This document shows, in pieces, positions 10,972 through 21,060 of a stretch of DNA of 64,000 nucleotides. Origin of the DNA: Imbricaverruca yamaguchii (taxonomy: Eukaryota; Arthropoda; Thecostraca; Neoverrucidae); the NCBI GenBank assembly GCA_034440575.1, contig JAOTOL010001657.1:186001-250000 (forward strand), given 5' to 3'. Made by a program: the position numbers and the translations under genes. Within the stretch, counting starts at the first letter, position 1, and each line of letters starts with the position of its first letter. A model generated the notes under the pieces. The model was not told the origin of the DNA. It saw nothing but the letters and a program-made list of their open reading frames with translations, and made no database searches.

Positions 10972-11409
10972 TCACAAACTGTCCTTGATATGATCGCGTA
11001 TGCCCGCGGCAGCCATACTGTCTTCGGCTGGATGACACCTTGCTGTAGGTGGCTGTTCGCTGGTAGACAGCAGCTCGGCTACGCGCAGTGCACCTGTTGG
11101 CAAGTCGTCGTGGTACGACTCTACCACGCTGTGTAGGATAGCGGCGGCGAATGTTATCCGCGGAACAAAACGGAAGCTGTGTTCGGACGGCTTCAAGACG
11201 CGTCGCCACCGACACTTCAGCCGCCCAAACGAGCGCTCCACTACCATCATAATCGCACTAAGCTTGACGTTGAACGCGTGCTTTGCTGCACGGTCGGGCT
11301 GGTCCTCTCGGGAACTTGGGTACGCCTTCAGGAGCCAGGGCGTGAGCGGGTACGCTGCGTCGCCAGTCAGCATGAGCGGCAGCTGCCTGCCGTTGACCTC
11401 CACAGTGCC
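10972..11409 (-). CDS. PIF/Harbinger transposase, last exon (DDE_Tnp_4 type)
   Basis: An acceptor (read on the minus strand as CTTGGTAG at 11410-11417) opens a frame starting GTVEVNG. It contains LTGDAAYPLTPWLLKAYP and, ~40 residues later, AFNVKLSAIMMVVERSFGRLKCRWRRVL. These are the second Asp and the final Glu blocks of the Harbinger/DDE_Tnp_4 catalytic triad. The first Asp would be in an upstream exon not found here. The frame ends at 10972 with an undamaged C-terminal tail. The enzyme would cut and paste the element in the nucleus with its Myb-like partner. In this window it is incomplete. Confidence 0.85.
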   Translation of the reverse strand, partial: GTVEVNGRQLPLMLTGDAAYPLTPWLLKAYPSSREDQPDRAAKHAFNVKLSAIMMVVERSFGRLKCRWRRVLKPSEHSFRFVPRITFAAAILHSVVESYHDDLPTGALRVAELLSTSEQPPTARCHPAEDSMAAAGIRDHIKDSL

Positions 11410-12000
11410 CTACCAAGATAATTTCGCATTAACAACAATCATGTGGCATTGATGTAGGAGTAGTACTCGAGCGCCCTGGATGGGAATGTTTTCAGTCAGC
11501 GTGGTGTTGAATGAAAAGTATGGCGAGGGGCTTGTCCGCCCCCGCCCCCACCCCACCCCATTCCCATACACACACTAACTGCGCCCATGCCAGATTGTGT
11601 TTCGGCTCTCCCGGAACATTACTCACTCAAGCAGCATGTGGAAGAATTAAAAAAAAAACATGCATAAATATAACCAATAAATAATTGTAGGGAAATAAAA
11701 CAGATGTTGGCAGACTTTGGGCACCACATGTTCCCTACCACCTCCACAGTCAAATGGATGTAATATGCCTTGAGAAAAATATGATTCACATTTGTTTTCT
11801 TCAGGGCAGATAATGGCATAAGTTTCTCAGAAATCAAGAAGAAAGGTCGCAATAGCAAGAGACTGATGTATCAGAGGGTGATGAATAATACATGCACACA
11901 AGGCAGCACTGCCTTATTCCTCTTTATTTACACTTGATTTATTCCTCTTTATACACATGTATTAGTACAAATGGTCATTAGTAAAACTGTATGATAAATA
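11410..12000. other. Spacer between Harbinger remnant and LINE
   Basis: No gene is recognised. It includes a C-rich run at about 11540-11565 and AT-rich sequence up to the truncation point of the LINE. Confidence 0.4.
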
Positions 12001-14445
12001 GACACCAGGCGCACTTCAAAAACGCTTCTCGACATCGCGATCTCCAACGCCACCGACAAAATTTTGGCTTGTGACGTCATGGAGGTGCACATCAGTGACC
12101 ACCGGGCAGTCACAGTCACAGCTAAAATAGACCGTCCGTCGTTTCAACGTCAAAGGATCACTTTTCAGCGCACCCGTCACCTCCTCCCTGGTCAGCTGCA
12201 CCTAGCTTTTCTCATGGTAGACTGGTCTGGCCTGTATGAGGCCAACACGGTTGACGACAAGTGGGACGCATGGTTGAACATCTGGAAATGCGTCATGGAT
12301 GCTCACTGCCCTACCGTCACGAAGATCGTGAAACGCCGCTCAGTGCCACCCTGGATCGCTGAGAATGCTGACCTCCGCGCCCTGACCCTCCGACGTGACT
12401 GGGCTCACAGCCAAGCGGACCGATCCGGGAGTGACGAGGATTGGCGACTCTACCATGAGCTAAATCAACGGACCTCCACTGAGCTCGTGGTCGCCAAAAG
12501 CCGTTTCTTCGATAGGACTTTGAAAGAAAATGACAACGTCTGGCCGCACGTTCGACGTCATCTCTTTCAGAAGAAGACAACTCCACCATCAACTGAACCA
12601 TCACGTTCCAACCAAGAGAAGGAGTTGTTCGCTGACGACCAAAACCGGTATTTTTCTTCAACTGGCAAGCGCGTGGCTGCTGCTTTGCATTCTTTAGGGG
12701 ATTTAGGCCCAAATACAGTGCATCAACCTCGCCCTCCGCGCGTTGTTAGCTCAGCATTCAAGCTGAAGCCCGCCACTCTTCCCGAACTCTCTCATGCCCT
12801 GCGTGATTTAAATCCTACCAGTGCTCGTGGTACCGACAATGTGTCCCTGAAATTGCTCAATATGTCGTTTCCTTCGGTGTGTGTTCATATTTTACACATA
12901 ATCAACTTCAGTTTATCGTCTTGTACTTTTCCGGAACTGTGGAAGTTGGCTGAAATCGTACCAATCTTCAAGAAAGGCTGCCCTGACGATCCCAAGTGTT
13001 ATAGGCCCATCTCGATCTTGAGTAATGTGTCAAAACTGTGCGAGAAGATAGTAGTCAACCAGCTCACTGCGTATCTCCACCGAAATTGTCTTCTTAGCAA
13101 CTCGCAACATGCCTATCGACCACTTCACTCTACTGAAACTGCCCTTGCTGATGTAGTAGCTTATATCACAAATTGCATCGAAAGGCGCCGTGTTTGTCTG
13201 CTCGCATCAGTAGATTTGTCTAGTGCCTTCGATTGTGTGTCTCATAGCCGACTCTTAACCAAATTAGAGTGGTACGGCATCGACAGCTCTTGGTTTAGAT
13301 CTTACCTTTCAAATCGCAGACAGGTAGTTAGGCCCGGAAAACTTGTATGCAACGTATCCTGTGGTGTTCCACAAGGAAGTTTGTGCGGTCCAATTTTGTT
13401 TTTGTTGTACACAAATGATCTTCTCTCGCACATAGGTGATGTCTTTAAAGTCGTTGCTTACGCTGACGACACACAGGCAATGTTGTCATCGAAATTGGAG
13501 GACATAATGTATGCAAAACGTCGTCTCGAATCGTGCTTGGAAACTATGAGCTCGTGGTACCATGTAAATCTTCTCAAGCTCAACCCATCTAAAACGCAAT
13601 TTGTGATTTTTGGTTCTCGCCAGATGATCGCGCGGCTACCTAGCATCAGCCTCTCTGTTCTTGGATCTGATATTTCACGTGTCTCATCTATCAAGAACCT
13701 GGGCGTGACCATGGACGAATCGTTAACGTGGAGTGAACAAATTGGCGATATTGCTAAGAAATGTAACCGCATTATCTTTCCTCTAGCCAAGCATGTACGT
13801 TCTCTTACTGAAGAAACGCTGTCGAAGTTAGTGCTTGCACTGGTTTTCCCCCATGTAATGTACTGTTGCTCAATCTGGTCTGCTGCATGTGACACCGAAC
13901 GCGCGCGAATCCAAAAAGTCATAATGAGGGCGGCTAGGATCATAACTAGAACCTCTCGTTATGGCCATATATCGCATGTTATCGAGCGGTTGGGCTGGCC
14001 TAGCTTTCAGCGCTTTGTCGACATTAGGGATTGCTCACTGGTTCATCTTGCAGTGCATCACTCGGGAGCACCTAAAACCCTGCGTGATCTTGTGACATTG
14101 AGAAGTGATGTCAGCTCTCGATCTACGCGATCAACACCGTTTTCAGTAGAGCGCCCACGCCTGAAAACTTCTTTTGCGCAACGCTCTTTTATGTACCGTG
14201 CTGCAGTTCTTTGGAACAGTCTCCCCGAGGAAGTCAGGGCCGAGAATATGCGACGGGCTTTTAAGTTTAAGCTGAAGGAGGCGCTGAGAAGAGCTGTACG
14301 TGAGAATGTTTGAGTATTGTATGCGTGTGTTTCTTAATGTTTCAGTAGCCTCCTGTCCCACCCCATTTTTTTTTAGCGTTTTTGACATTTGATGCTGAGT
14401 GTCTCTTGGTACCAATACAAGGAATACAATACAATACAACACCCT
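11998..14445 (+). mobile_element. 5'-truncated CR1/Jockey-group non-LTR retrotransposon
   Basis: The element begins abruptly inside the endonuclease domain and ends in a pentamer tail, repeated ATACA, at about 14416-14443. A 5' truncation combined with a short tandem tail is typical of target-primed reverse transcription. No clear target-site duplication flanks it. The continuous ORF suggests a comparatively young insertion. Confidence 0.8.
12001..14313 (+). CDS. LINE ORF2 protein, endonuclease remnant and reverse transcriptase
   Basis: An uninterrupted frame of ~770 codons follows a TAG at 11998-12000, so the true start is lost. The first ~40 residues are the tail of an APE-type endonuclease (LLDIAISNATDKI ... 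ISDHRAVTV, with the terminal SDH). The middle holds the reverse-transcriptase domain: IVPIFKKG and YRPISILSNVSK, VDLSSAFDCVSH (first catalytic Asp), CGVPQGSLCGPILF, and the YADD catalytic pair near 13459. The C-terminus carries the 'KNLGVTMDESLTW' and 'FPHVMYCCSIW' landmarks and a VLWNSLPEEVR motif usual in CR1/Jockey-like elements. No stop or frameshift is visible, so the enzyme part could still be functional even though this copy cannot retrotranspose on its own. Confidence 0.9.
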   Translation, partial: DTRRTSKTLLDIAISNATDKILACDVMEVHISDHRAVTVTAKIDRPSFQRQRITFQRTRHLLPGQLHLAFLMVDWSGLYEANTVDDKWDAWLNIWKCVMDAHCPTVTKIVKRRSVPPWIAENADLRALTLRRDWAHSQADRSGSDEDWRLYHELNQRTSTELVVAKSRFFDRTLKENDNVWPHVRRHLFQKKTTPPSTEPSRSNQEKELFADDQNRYFSSTGKRVAAALHSLGDLGPNTVHQPRPPRVVSSAFKLKPATLPELSHALRDLNPTSARGTDNVSLKLLNMSFPSVCVHILHIINFSLSSCTFPELWKLAEIVPIFKKGCPDDPKCYRPISILSNVSKLCEKIVVNQLTAYLHRNCLLSNSQHAYRPLHSTETALADVVAYITNCIERRRVCLLASVDLSSAFDCVSHSRLLTKLEWYGIDSSWFRSYLSNRRQVVRPGKLVCNVSCGVPQGSLCGPILFLLYTNDLLSHIGDVFKVVAYADDTQAMLSSKLEDIMYAKRRLESCLETMSSWYHVNLLKLNPSKTQFVIFGSRQMIARLPSISLSVLGSDISRVSSIKNLGVTMDESLTWSEQIGDIAKKCNRIIFPLAKHVRSLTEETLSKLVLALVFPHVMYCCSIWSAACDTERARIQKVIMRAARIITRTSRYGHISHVIERLGWPSFQRFVDIRDCSLVHLAVHHSGAPKTLRDLVTLRSDVSSRSTRSTPFSVERPRLKTSFAQRSFMYRAAVLWNSLPEEVRAENMRRAFKFKLKEALRRAVRENV

Positions 14446-14484
14446 TTGACTCGTTTTGGCATACCTTAAGTTAGAGGTACAGAG
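14446..14484. other. Short spacer after LINE tail
   Basis: Nothing recognisable lies between the ATACA tail and repeat A. Confidence 0.4.
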
Positions 14485-14645
14485 GGGGTATCTGAATATG
14501 TTTTGTTTTCCGAACACCTACATTTGGGTGTCACCTGCAGCATGTCCAGTGCATAAATAACAAAAAGATGGTGGTATTTATAAATGGTGCAACTGTCTAC
14601 CAAAATATGAAGGCCTGATCACATAGTTCTACAAATTCTTTGTGT
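14485..14645 (+). repeat. Dispersed repeat A, left copy
   Basis: About 160 bp matches, in reverse complement, 18385-18545. Shared landmarks are GGTATCTGAA, CGAACACCT, 'gtccagtgcataaataa' and ATATGAAGGCCTGATCACAT. The copies are diverged. Non-coding. Confidence 0.65.
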
Positions 14646-15489
14646 ATGGAGCTAGCAAAGTTCATAGGCTTCCAAGAGCAGTTGGTTTAAGGAAACCATA
14701 AAGAACCATAAACCATAATATTTTTGTTGAAATACTGATACAAAAGGTACCTTTGTGCATTTGGGTATTGTGGTGCACTATTTTGCCCCATATTTTCTAA
14801 CTTGTGGGTGGTACCAACTGAACCCTGCCATTGAACATCATACTCGAAAGAAAGAACAAATAATTAACTGTTCACCACAACAGCACCCCCAAGACCGAAA
14901 TATGTCCAAAATATGCGCATCTGAGACTAACTTATCTGTTAGCTTACCTACCGTATTTCAGCCGTAAATGATGCAATCGGAGTACAAACGGTGACGTCAT
15001 TTTTTGAAACCTCGATAATGATTCGTTATATCAATTATACACAGCCAATCACTTACCACAGTTGGAGATGGTTGGCGATGTAGATCAGAACGGTCAACTG
15101 ACCGGAAAACTTGGCATTTGAAGACCGCTGAATTCGGCAGTCAGCTGTTGTCATCGAGTTTACTTCGATGTCAGGCTCGCTCGGTCTGACTTCCAGAATT
15201 CCGACTAGATGACTTCCCATGATCGGAGGTAGGTATATATTTTCAGAGTTTGTGTATAAACAAGCTATTGCTAGTCCAAAAACTTGTGATATTAAGTAAC
15301 TGGAGGTCCTCTGGCTGTTTATTAATATATTAACGTGGTCCAATCTCCAGTTTAAAAGTTCTCAGATCAACGTAATTCATATAGTCTGACATCGTCATTT
15401 GGATGTCATGACGATTACTTCCCGCTAATGCACGCGTGAAACCGCCTCATGACACATTGCCACATGCTATGACTGGCTTTTTTCGATAT
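14646..15489. other. No gene recognised
   Basis: Open frames here overlap on both strands and resemble no family. Confidence 0.35.
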
Positions 15490-15665
15490 ACAACACCTTC
15501 GGGTCCCTATCACGTGTACTCAGTCATAAGTACCAAGTCATTAGTTCCAAAGCTGCGAGATAACTTCTAGTATATTCACGGATAGGGCGGATTCATAAGT
15601 ACCCGGTTTCATAAGTTCCAAAAATGGTTCTGAATTATACCTCTAGATGACATCGTAAATATTAT
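15490..15665 (+). repeat. Dispersed repeat B, left copy
   Basis: The reverse complement of this block aligns with 18975-19205 over ~130 bp at roughly 80% by eye. Shared words are 'gtcatctag', CCATTTTTGGAACTTATGAA, 'ccgggtacttatga' and 'gaagttatct'. The word 'tcataagtac' recurs inside it. With the right copy it may be a terminal inverted repeat of a ~3.7-kb non-autonomous element. Confidence 0.65.
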
Positions 15666-15924
15666 GCACCAGAGCATACTTGCGTGCAGACAGATGGCAG
15701 GCCGCATTTGCTGTGTGCTTCAAAAGGCTACCAAACTCATCAACCGGGAAATTTTCAACAAGCTGTAGAGATTTTGTGTTTCCAGAAAAACCAAGTGTCC
15801 CCAAACAAAGGAATGCCGCCGGTTTGGTCCGGCCTGCCGTAAATTCGTCAAAGTGGCGACATATTCATATTCATATTCAGTTCGCAAATTCGCCGAATAT
15901 CTAAGAAATACAGACTGTTCAGAA

Positions 15925-17010
15925 CTCACTCAAAATTGGCATACGTGTAGTACTCGATGAACTGATACTCATGACTATAAAAGCGAAGCAGGGCGCTCTT
16001 AAACAGCTGAGATATTCCAGGTAAAACGTCTGTGTCATTCAGGTCACGTATTCCTCAGAATTCCTTCAAAATGGGCACAAATGTACTCTTGGATGCATTG
16101 ATGACCATGAGCATAAAAGCTGAAGAGATGTTCATAACAAGCAAGATTATGTGTATGAAAACTTCTCCTGGAAAAATTATCCTGAACCAATGCAGTGATT
16201 AAAAATACAAAACTTTTTTTTTTAAACTTGCTCGTCAAGTTAGATTGATATTCGATCCCTACACGTGAAACATCTTGAACACGAACATGGTGGTGGAGCT
16301 CGGTACGCTGATTATCGTGAGCACAATCACGAAGCCGCATTGCAAAACACCACAGATATTCATGGTGAAAAGTCAAAGGTCATCGATATTTACCTTCGAA
16401 ATTAGCACATGGGTAGTACTCGATACACTAATCACATGAGCATACAAGCTAAGAGGAGCGTTCATGATGAGCTGAGATATGCAAGGTCAAAGGTTAGGGT
16501 CATTGAGGTTGGATTCTTCAGATTCCATTAAAAATTGGTGCAATAGTCATAGTTGATGCACGAATCATCATGAGCCCAAGGGGGGGGGGGGCGTTCACAA
16601 ATCATGAGGGACGTTCATAAACAGCTGAGTCATTCAAGATCAAAGGTCGAGATCATTGGGGTCAGACCACTTATATATTTTGTTAATGGCACACATGCAG
16701 TCCAGGATTAACTGACGACCATGGGCATGAATGATAAGGCGGCGTTGCTATACAGTTGACCTATTCAGTAGCAAAGGTGAGGGCCGTTGAGGTCGGACTA
16801 TTCAGATTTTCTTTTCAAAGTTTGTACACGCTGAGTAATTGATGCACTAACCATCATCAGCATAAAAGCTAAGAGGGCGGGGTCATTGGGGTGGGACTCC
16901 TCATAATTCCTTCAAAATTGGCACACATTTAGTCTCGGATGAACTGACGTTCATGAGCATACAAGCCAAGATGGTCGTTCATTAACGGCTGGATTATTTG
17001 TGTCCAAACT
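15925..17010 (+). repeat. Degenerate tandem array, ~135-bp unit (T2)
   Basis: Seven diverged units open with a core like TCCTTCAAAATTGGCACA followed by 'tagtactcgatgcactgat', then 'catgagcataaaagctaag' and 'caaaggtcagggtcattgaggt'. Cores lie near 15928, 16061, 16389, 16523, 16680, 16815 and 16911, mostly 133-157 bp apart. An interruption of ~190 bp separates units two and three. A G run lies at 16579-16591. The TAGTACTCGAT core also occurs in the arrays at 28340-28870 and 29900-30370. Confidence 0.6.
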
Positions 17011-17099
17011 TTTCTGGGTGTGCATATGAAGCGATTAATAGCACAACACGAATATCAATCTACACGTCAAGCAACATTGAAATTTGATTCTTACCGGGG

Positions 17100-17680
17100 G
17101 AACATCGTGAAAACGAGCACACCGATAGGGTAAACGGACAAATGTACGTCAAGCAAATGTATGTGTGGCAGATGTCCATACTGAAATGTACCGAAGGAAA
17201 TGTACGTAGGCACGTACGGGAATCGTACGTAATCGCATATGTACGTATGACAAATGTAGTTAAGCGCAAATGTACGTATGGCAAATGTAGTTAAGCGCAA
17301 ATGTACGCATCATAAATGTACATGTACGCAAATGTACGGAAGTACAAAAGTACGCATGCCCAAATGTTCGAAAACGCAAATATACGTTTGCATATGTACG
17401 TAAATATACGCAAGCGCAAAAGTACATATGGCAAATGTGCGTATGCGCAAATGTACGCATGTAGAAATGTACGTATGCGCAGATGTACGCAAGCATAATG
17501 TACGGATGTGCAACTGTACGTATGCGTAAATGTACGTACGTATTCGTACAGAAGTACGTATTTATTCGTACAGAAGTACGAATAAACAAAGGCACGTAGG
17601 AGCAAATGTACGTGTACCCAAACGTACGCATGCACAAATGTACGTATACGCAGATGTACGCAAGCACAAATGAACATGTC
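17100..17680. repeat. 15-bp TACG-rich minisatellite
   Basis: Degenerate units resembling CAAATGTACGTATGG repeat every 15 bp or close to it. Because 15 is a multiple of three, long open frames appear on the minus strand as five-residue repeats (for example CVHLR IRTFV HAYVW). They are a by-product of the period and not evidence of a gene. Confidence 0.8.
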
Positions 17681-17689
17681 TAATTAAAT

Positions 17690-18384
17690 GTACTACGCCA
17701 CTGAGTATTCCGCGAAAATAAACTTTTCCTTAGAAAAGAGCACATGGTACTATTCCGTGCTTTATTTTCCCTTATATTCAGCTGACACAGAAAGCAAAGG
17801 ATCAAATGAAACAGAGTGTACAAAGAATGAAAAAGAACATTCAATTTAATTTAACAGCAGCTTCCTTTCCTGTCGAGCCTGCGCGCACGATTGGCCTCGA
17901 GGACCAGCCGGTCGTCATGGCAACGACTTAGGCTCCGCCCCCCCCCCCTCCCCCTATGAGTTGGGCGGTCGGTTTTGTGTAGTGTCTTTGTTTATCGGCA
18001 AGGAAATACACTTTTTCGGAGAGATACGAGTAAAACCAATCCGGATTCCTATGTAGAATTGTTCAGGCATTTCCATGGTGTCCAATTTTACTATATACAA
18101 CACAAATTTCCTGCGTAAAGCCGTGGCAAATATTTGCCGTTTTGGCTTGAGATGCACGCAAAGTGTTGCCGAGTACCGCCTTGGCTACGTCACGGGCCGG
18201 AACAACTTGACCGCCCCCCGTGCTGCATGGTTCGGGACAGTGATGTACGAGTGACGTGACAATAAAAATTGCAGTCGTGTTTTTTAATTAAAATGTACAT
18301 GTTTATATTAGTTTAGATGAGAGTAGATTATATTATGTAGGTTAGGTTAATGCTAGCCCATGCACAAATAATAGGTAGAGCTAT
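17690..18384. other. No gene recognised
   Basis: A C run lies at about 17938-17952. No coding or repeat family is recognised. Confidence 0.4.
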
Positions 18385-18545
18385 GTGATCAGGCCTTCAT
18401 ATTTCGTATTGCAAACAGGTCAATCATTTATGAATATCACCATATTTTTATTATTTATGCACTAAACATAATGTGGGAGATTTTCAAAGGTATTAGCTTC
18501 AAATTAGGTGTCCAGTAAACAGAACGTGTTCAGATACCTACCTTT
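18385..18545 (-). repeat. Dispersed repeat A, right copy (inverted)
   Basis: It is the reverse-complement partner of 14485-14645, sharing ATGTGATCAGGCCTTCATAT and 'ttatttatgcacta'. Confidence 0.65.
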
Positions 18546-18974
18546 TCCCTTACCAATGTAAGTAGGTAGGTAGGCATCTACATCTTTTTGGCCTTGTGAA
18601 ATACCAGCCAGGTCTGTGAAACATTTGCGCTCCAGTTTGATGTAGGTCACAAGCTACCTATCTACTTGAATTTAGAAACTAAGCCTTACCTATAAGCTCG
18701 TTGGTCATTGCCACAAATACTTACTCACCGTACCTACTTGTCTGTCGCAGAACCTCATGCAAGGGCTGAGCACCAACCCTACAAGAACTTGATCGTGATC
18801 CAACCTCAGGAATTCTTTCACGTGTCCGATTACCAACGGTTTGTCTTTTATTCCAAAAGTCAACAGGAATTGTGGTGATTTATTAGCTCACAACAAATGG
18901 TAACACTTTTCAAACAACTTGTACTAGTACATGTGCTGCCGTCTGCCGGCACGCATGTAAGCTCTGATGCCGCT

Positions 18975-19205
18975 GAGCGTTTACGGTGTCATCTAGCGGT
19001 CGAATGCAGAACTATTTTTGGAACTTACGAAGCCGGGTACTTATGACTTTGGGTACTTGTGAATCCACCCTGTCTCGGGTATTTTTGAAGTTATCTGGCA
19101 ACTTTTGGAACTTATGAAACGAAATCTGGTATATTTTGGAACTTATGATTTTTGGCACTTGTGACACTTCGTACTTATGAAGGCGTCCCACACCTTCTAG
19201 TACAA
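18975..19205 (-). repeat. Dispersed repeat B, right copy (inverted)
   Basis: It is the partner of 15490-15665 and carries several internal copies of TTTGGAACTTATGA and GGTACTTATGA, so it is itself internally repetitive. Confidence 0.65.
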
Positions 19206-21060
19206 GAATCATTCAACATTTCTCTATGCCGTTTACCTATCGACAATATAGGCTATATGCTATTACTCACTTTGCTCAAAAATCATGGAACAGCGTAATA
19301 TTCAAAATATTTCCCAGTATTCAGCAAGTACCAAGAAAAAGATGTGCTAAAGGAATGCATTAGACATCACTTTGCGGAATTATACAAATCAAATTAAAAC
19401 TGAAGTCAGACTATACCTCATACAATTCACAGAGGTAGCGTTAACGGTTGCGCCTTCCTAGATCTGGTATCAGTGTTGATGATACATGAAAATGTGCAAA
19501 TGTATGTTATTGATTGGACTTTTTTGTTTCTTTTTGTGTCAAAAGATATTGGTAGGCTGGTACACACCTGTGTTATTCTGCATGAGTCATCTCCATATAA
19601 ATCTGTTTGCAACATTTCTGTACTCCCCTAACATTTTCATCTTGTGACCCTGGAAACTCTGTGGGCGTTACCAGGTTGCTACCAGTCCGCGGATTTCCCA
19701 GGGTCGCATTTCCTTTCTACTAATTTGCGGTGGTCTATCTGCAAAATGAAAAGAAAAAAAGATGGGATGCAAATTTGTATGCATATAATTACATAATTTT
19801 GCATTCTTCTTTGCATCCTGAGGCACCCTTGTGTTGGCTGCCCTGATCTATGGGCAGCTTACCAAGGAATGCCCCACATTGAAAGATCCAATGAAGGTGC
19901 ATACAGCCAAATGAGATAGGCTGCTGCTGCATCTGATATGGGGACGACAATTGGGAAAAAAATATACTGTAGGCAACATTAACGAAATCGATGTTAAATA
20001 TGCTAGCAGTAAAAAAAAACACTGTGAAACTATAGTATGAATGTATTTTGGTACTGGCTGGCACATTATCTGCTTTATAGTCTCATCACAACATAATATG
20101 ATGACATATCATATTATGTCAAACTTAGTCAAAACATAGCATCACATAAGGTGTGATCCATATGTCGCATTACATCATCCCCTGAATTAGTTGCGTTGTG
20201 GTAAGGTCATGTCTAATTATACATGACTTCAAAAATGAAGTGCTACCATGAGATGTGTGCAACTTTTGCATAGTTATGGATTGCAGGAAGTTTTTCACAT
20301 ATTCAAATGTGCATGGGTGTAACCATTGGGGGGGGGGCGGACATGCCCCCCCACAATTTCTGAAAAGTGCCGATTTGTCCCCTCAAATTCTTTCAGTGTC
20401 CCTCGAAGCCTCGCTACCTGAGAATCATCGCCGCAAAATTATACTTAATCATTTATAGTGTAGCGAGGTTCAACTTCGTAGGAGAAATCGACCCTCAGGA
20501 ATGCCTACGATGCATCCGGTTGATAAAGCATACCTATGAACTCGTCGGAGAATGCAGCCCCATCAAATCGTGGCATTCCTAACATACCCCGACACAACCG
20601 TCACCGGCCGGAAGGGCTCCAGAGGTAAAAAAAAGCAAATGGTGGTCACCGACGGACCTATGTAGACCAATCTGGTCGCCGGAGAAAAATGTGCATTTTT
20701 ATGGACGAGGACACGTTTTCGACGGCTCAACAGTGGCGAAGAAGTATCATAACTAGAACCTTTTTGTTTGGTCACCAACAAAACTTGACCGACCGCAACG
20801 AGCGCCGTGTGGAACCCCCCATTTGCCTCGCAGGCCAACATTTTATCTCGTCGCTGCATGAGACATAAATATATTCGACAAAAAAAGTTCACAGCAGATT
20901 CACCGGGCATCTGACTCACCACACAACAAACATGTCAGGCAGCAGATCCGCCAGGCTACACGTCAGGTAGCAGATCCGCTAGGTAGTACATGCCAGGCAG
21001 CAGACCCGCTTGGTAACACATGTTTGGTAACACAGCAGGCTCGTCAGGCAGTAACACGAA
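19206..21060. other. No gene recognised
   Basis: It contains a G/C-run hairpin near 20330-20352 (GGGGGGGGG then ATG then CCCCCCC) of the kind found at many repeat ends here. A loosely repeated word 'cagatccgccaggctacacgtcaggtag' spans 20935-21050. No exon is recognised. Confidence 0.4.

Larger units (their letters stand above)
9824..11409. mobile_element. PIF/Harbinger DNA transposon remnant with convergent genes
   Basis: A Myb-like partner exon (plus, 10021-10414) and a DDE transposase exon (minus, 10972-11409) lie tail to tail ~560 bp apart. Harbinger elements of animals typically carry exactly these two genes. The spacer 10415-10971 holds no other gene. I cannot define the termini or the 3-bp target duplication typical of the superfamily, so the outer limits are only those of R2 and the transposase exon. 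Confidence 0.6.

Noticed and set aside
13458..13943. Minus-strand 161-codon frame inside the LINE
   Set aside because: Antisense shadow of the reverse-transcriptase ORF.
17060..17677. Minus-strand frames of up to 135 codons with repeated IRTF, AYIC and VHL residues
   Set aside because: Translation of the 15-bp TACG minisatellite in several frames.
14485..18545. Repeats A and B together as one large inverted duplication
   Set aside because: The order is A, B, then A inverted, B inverted. A true inverted duplication would give B then A on the right.
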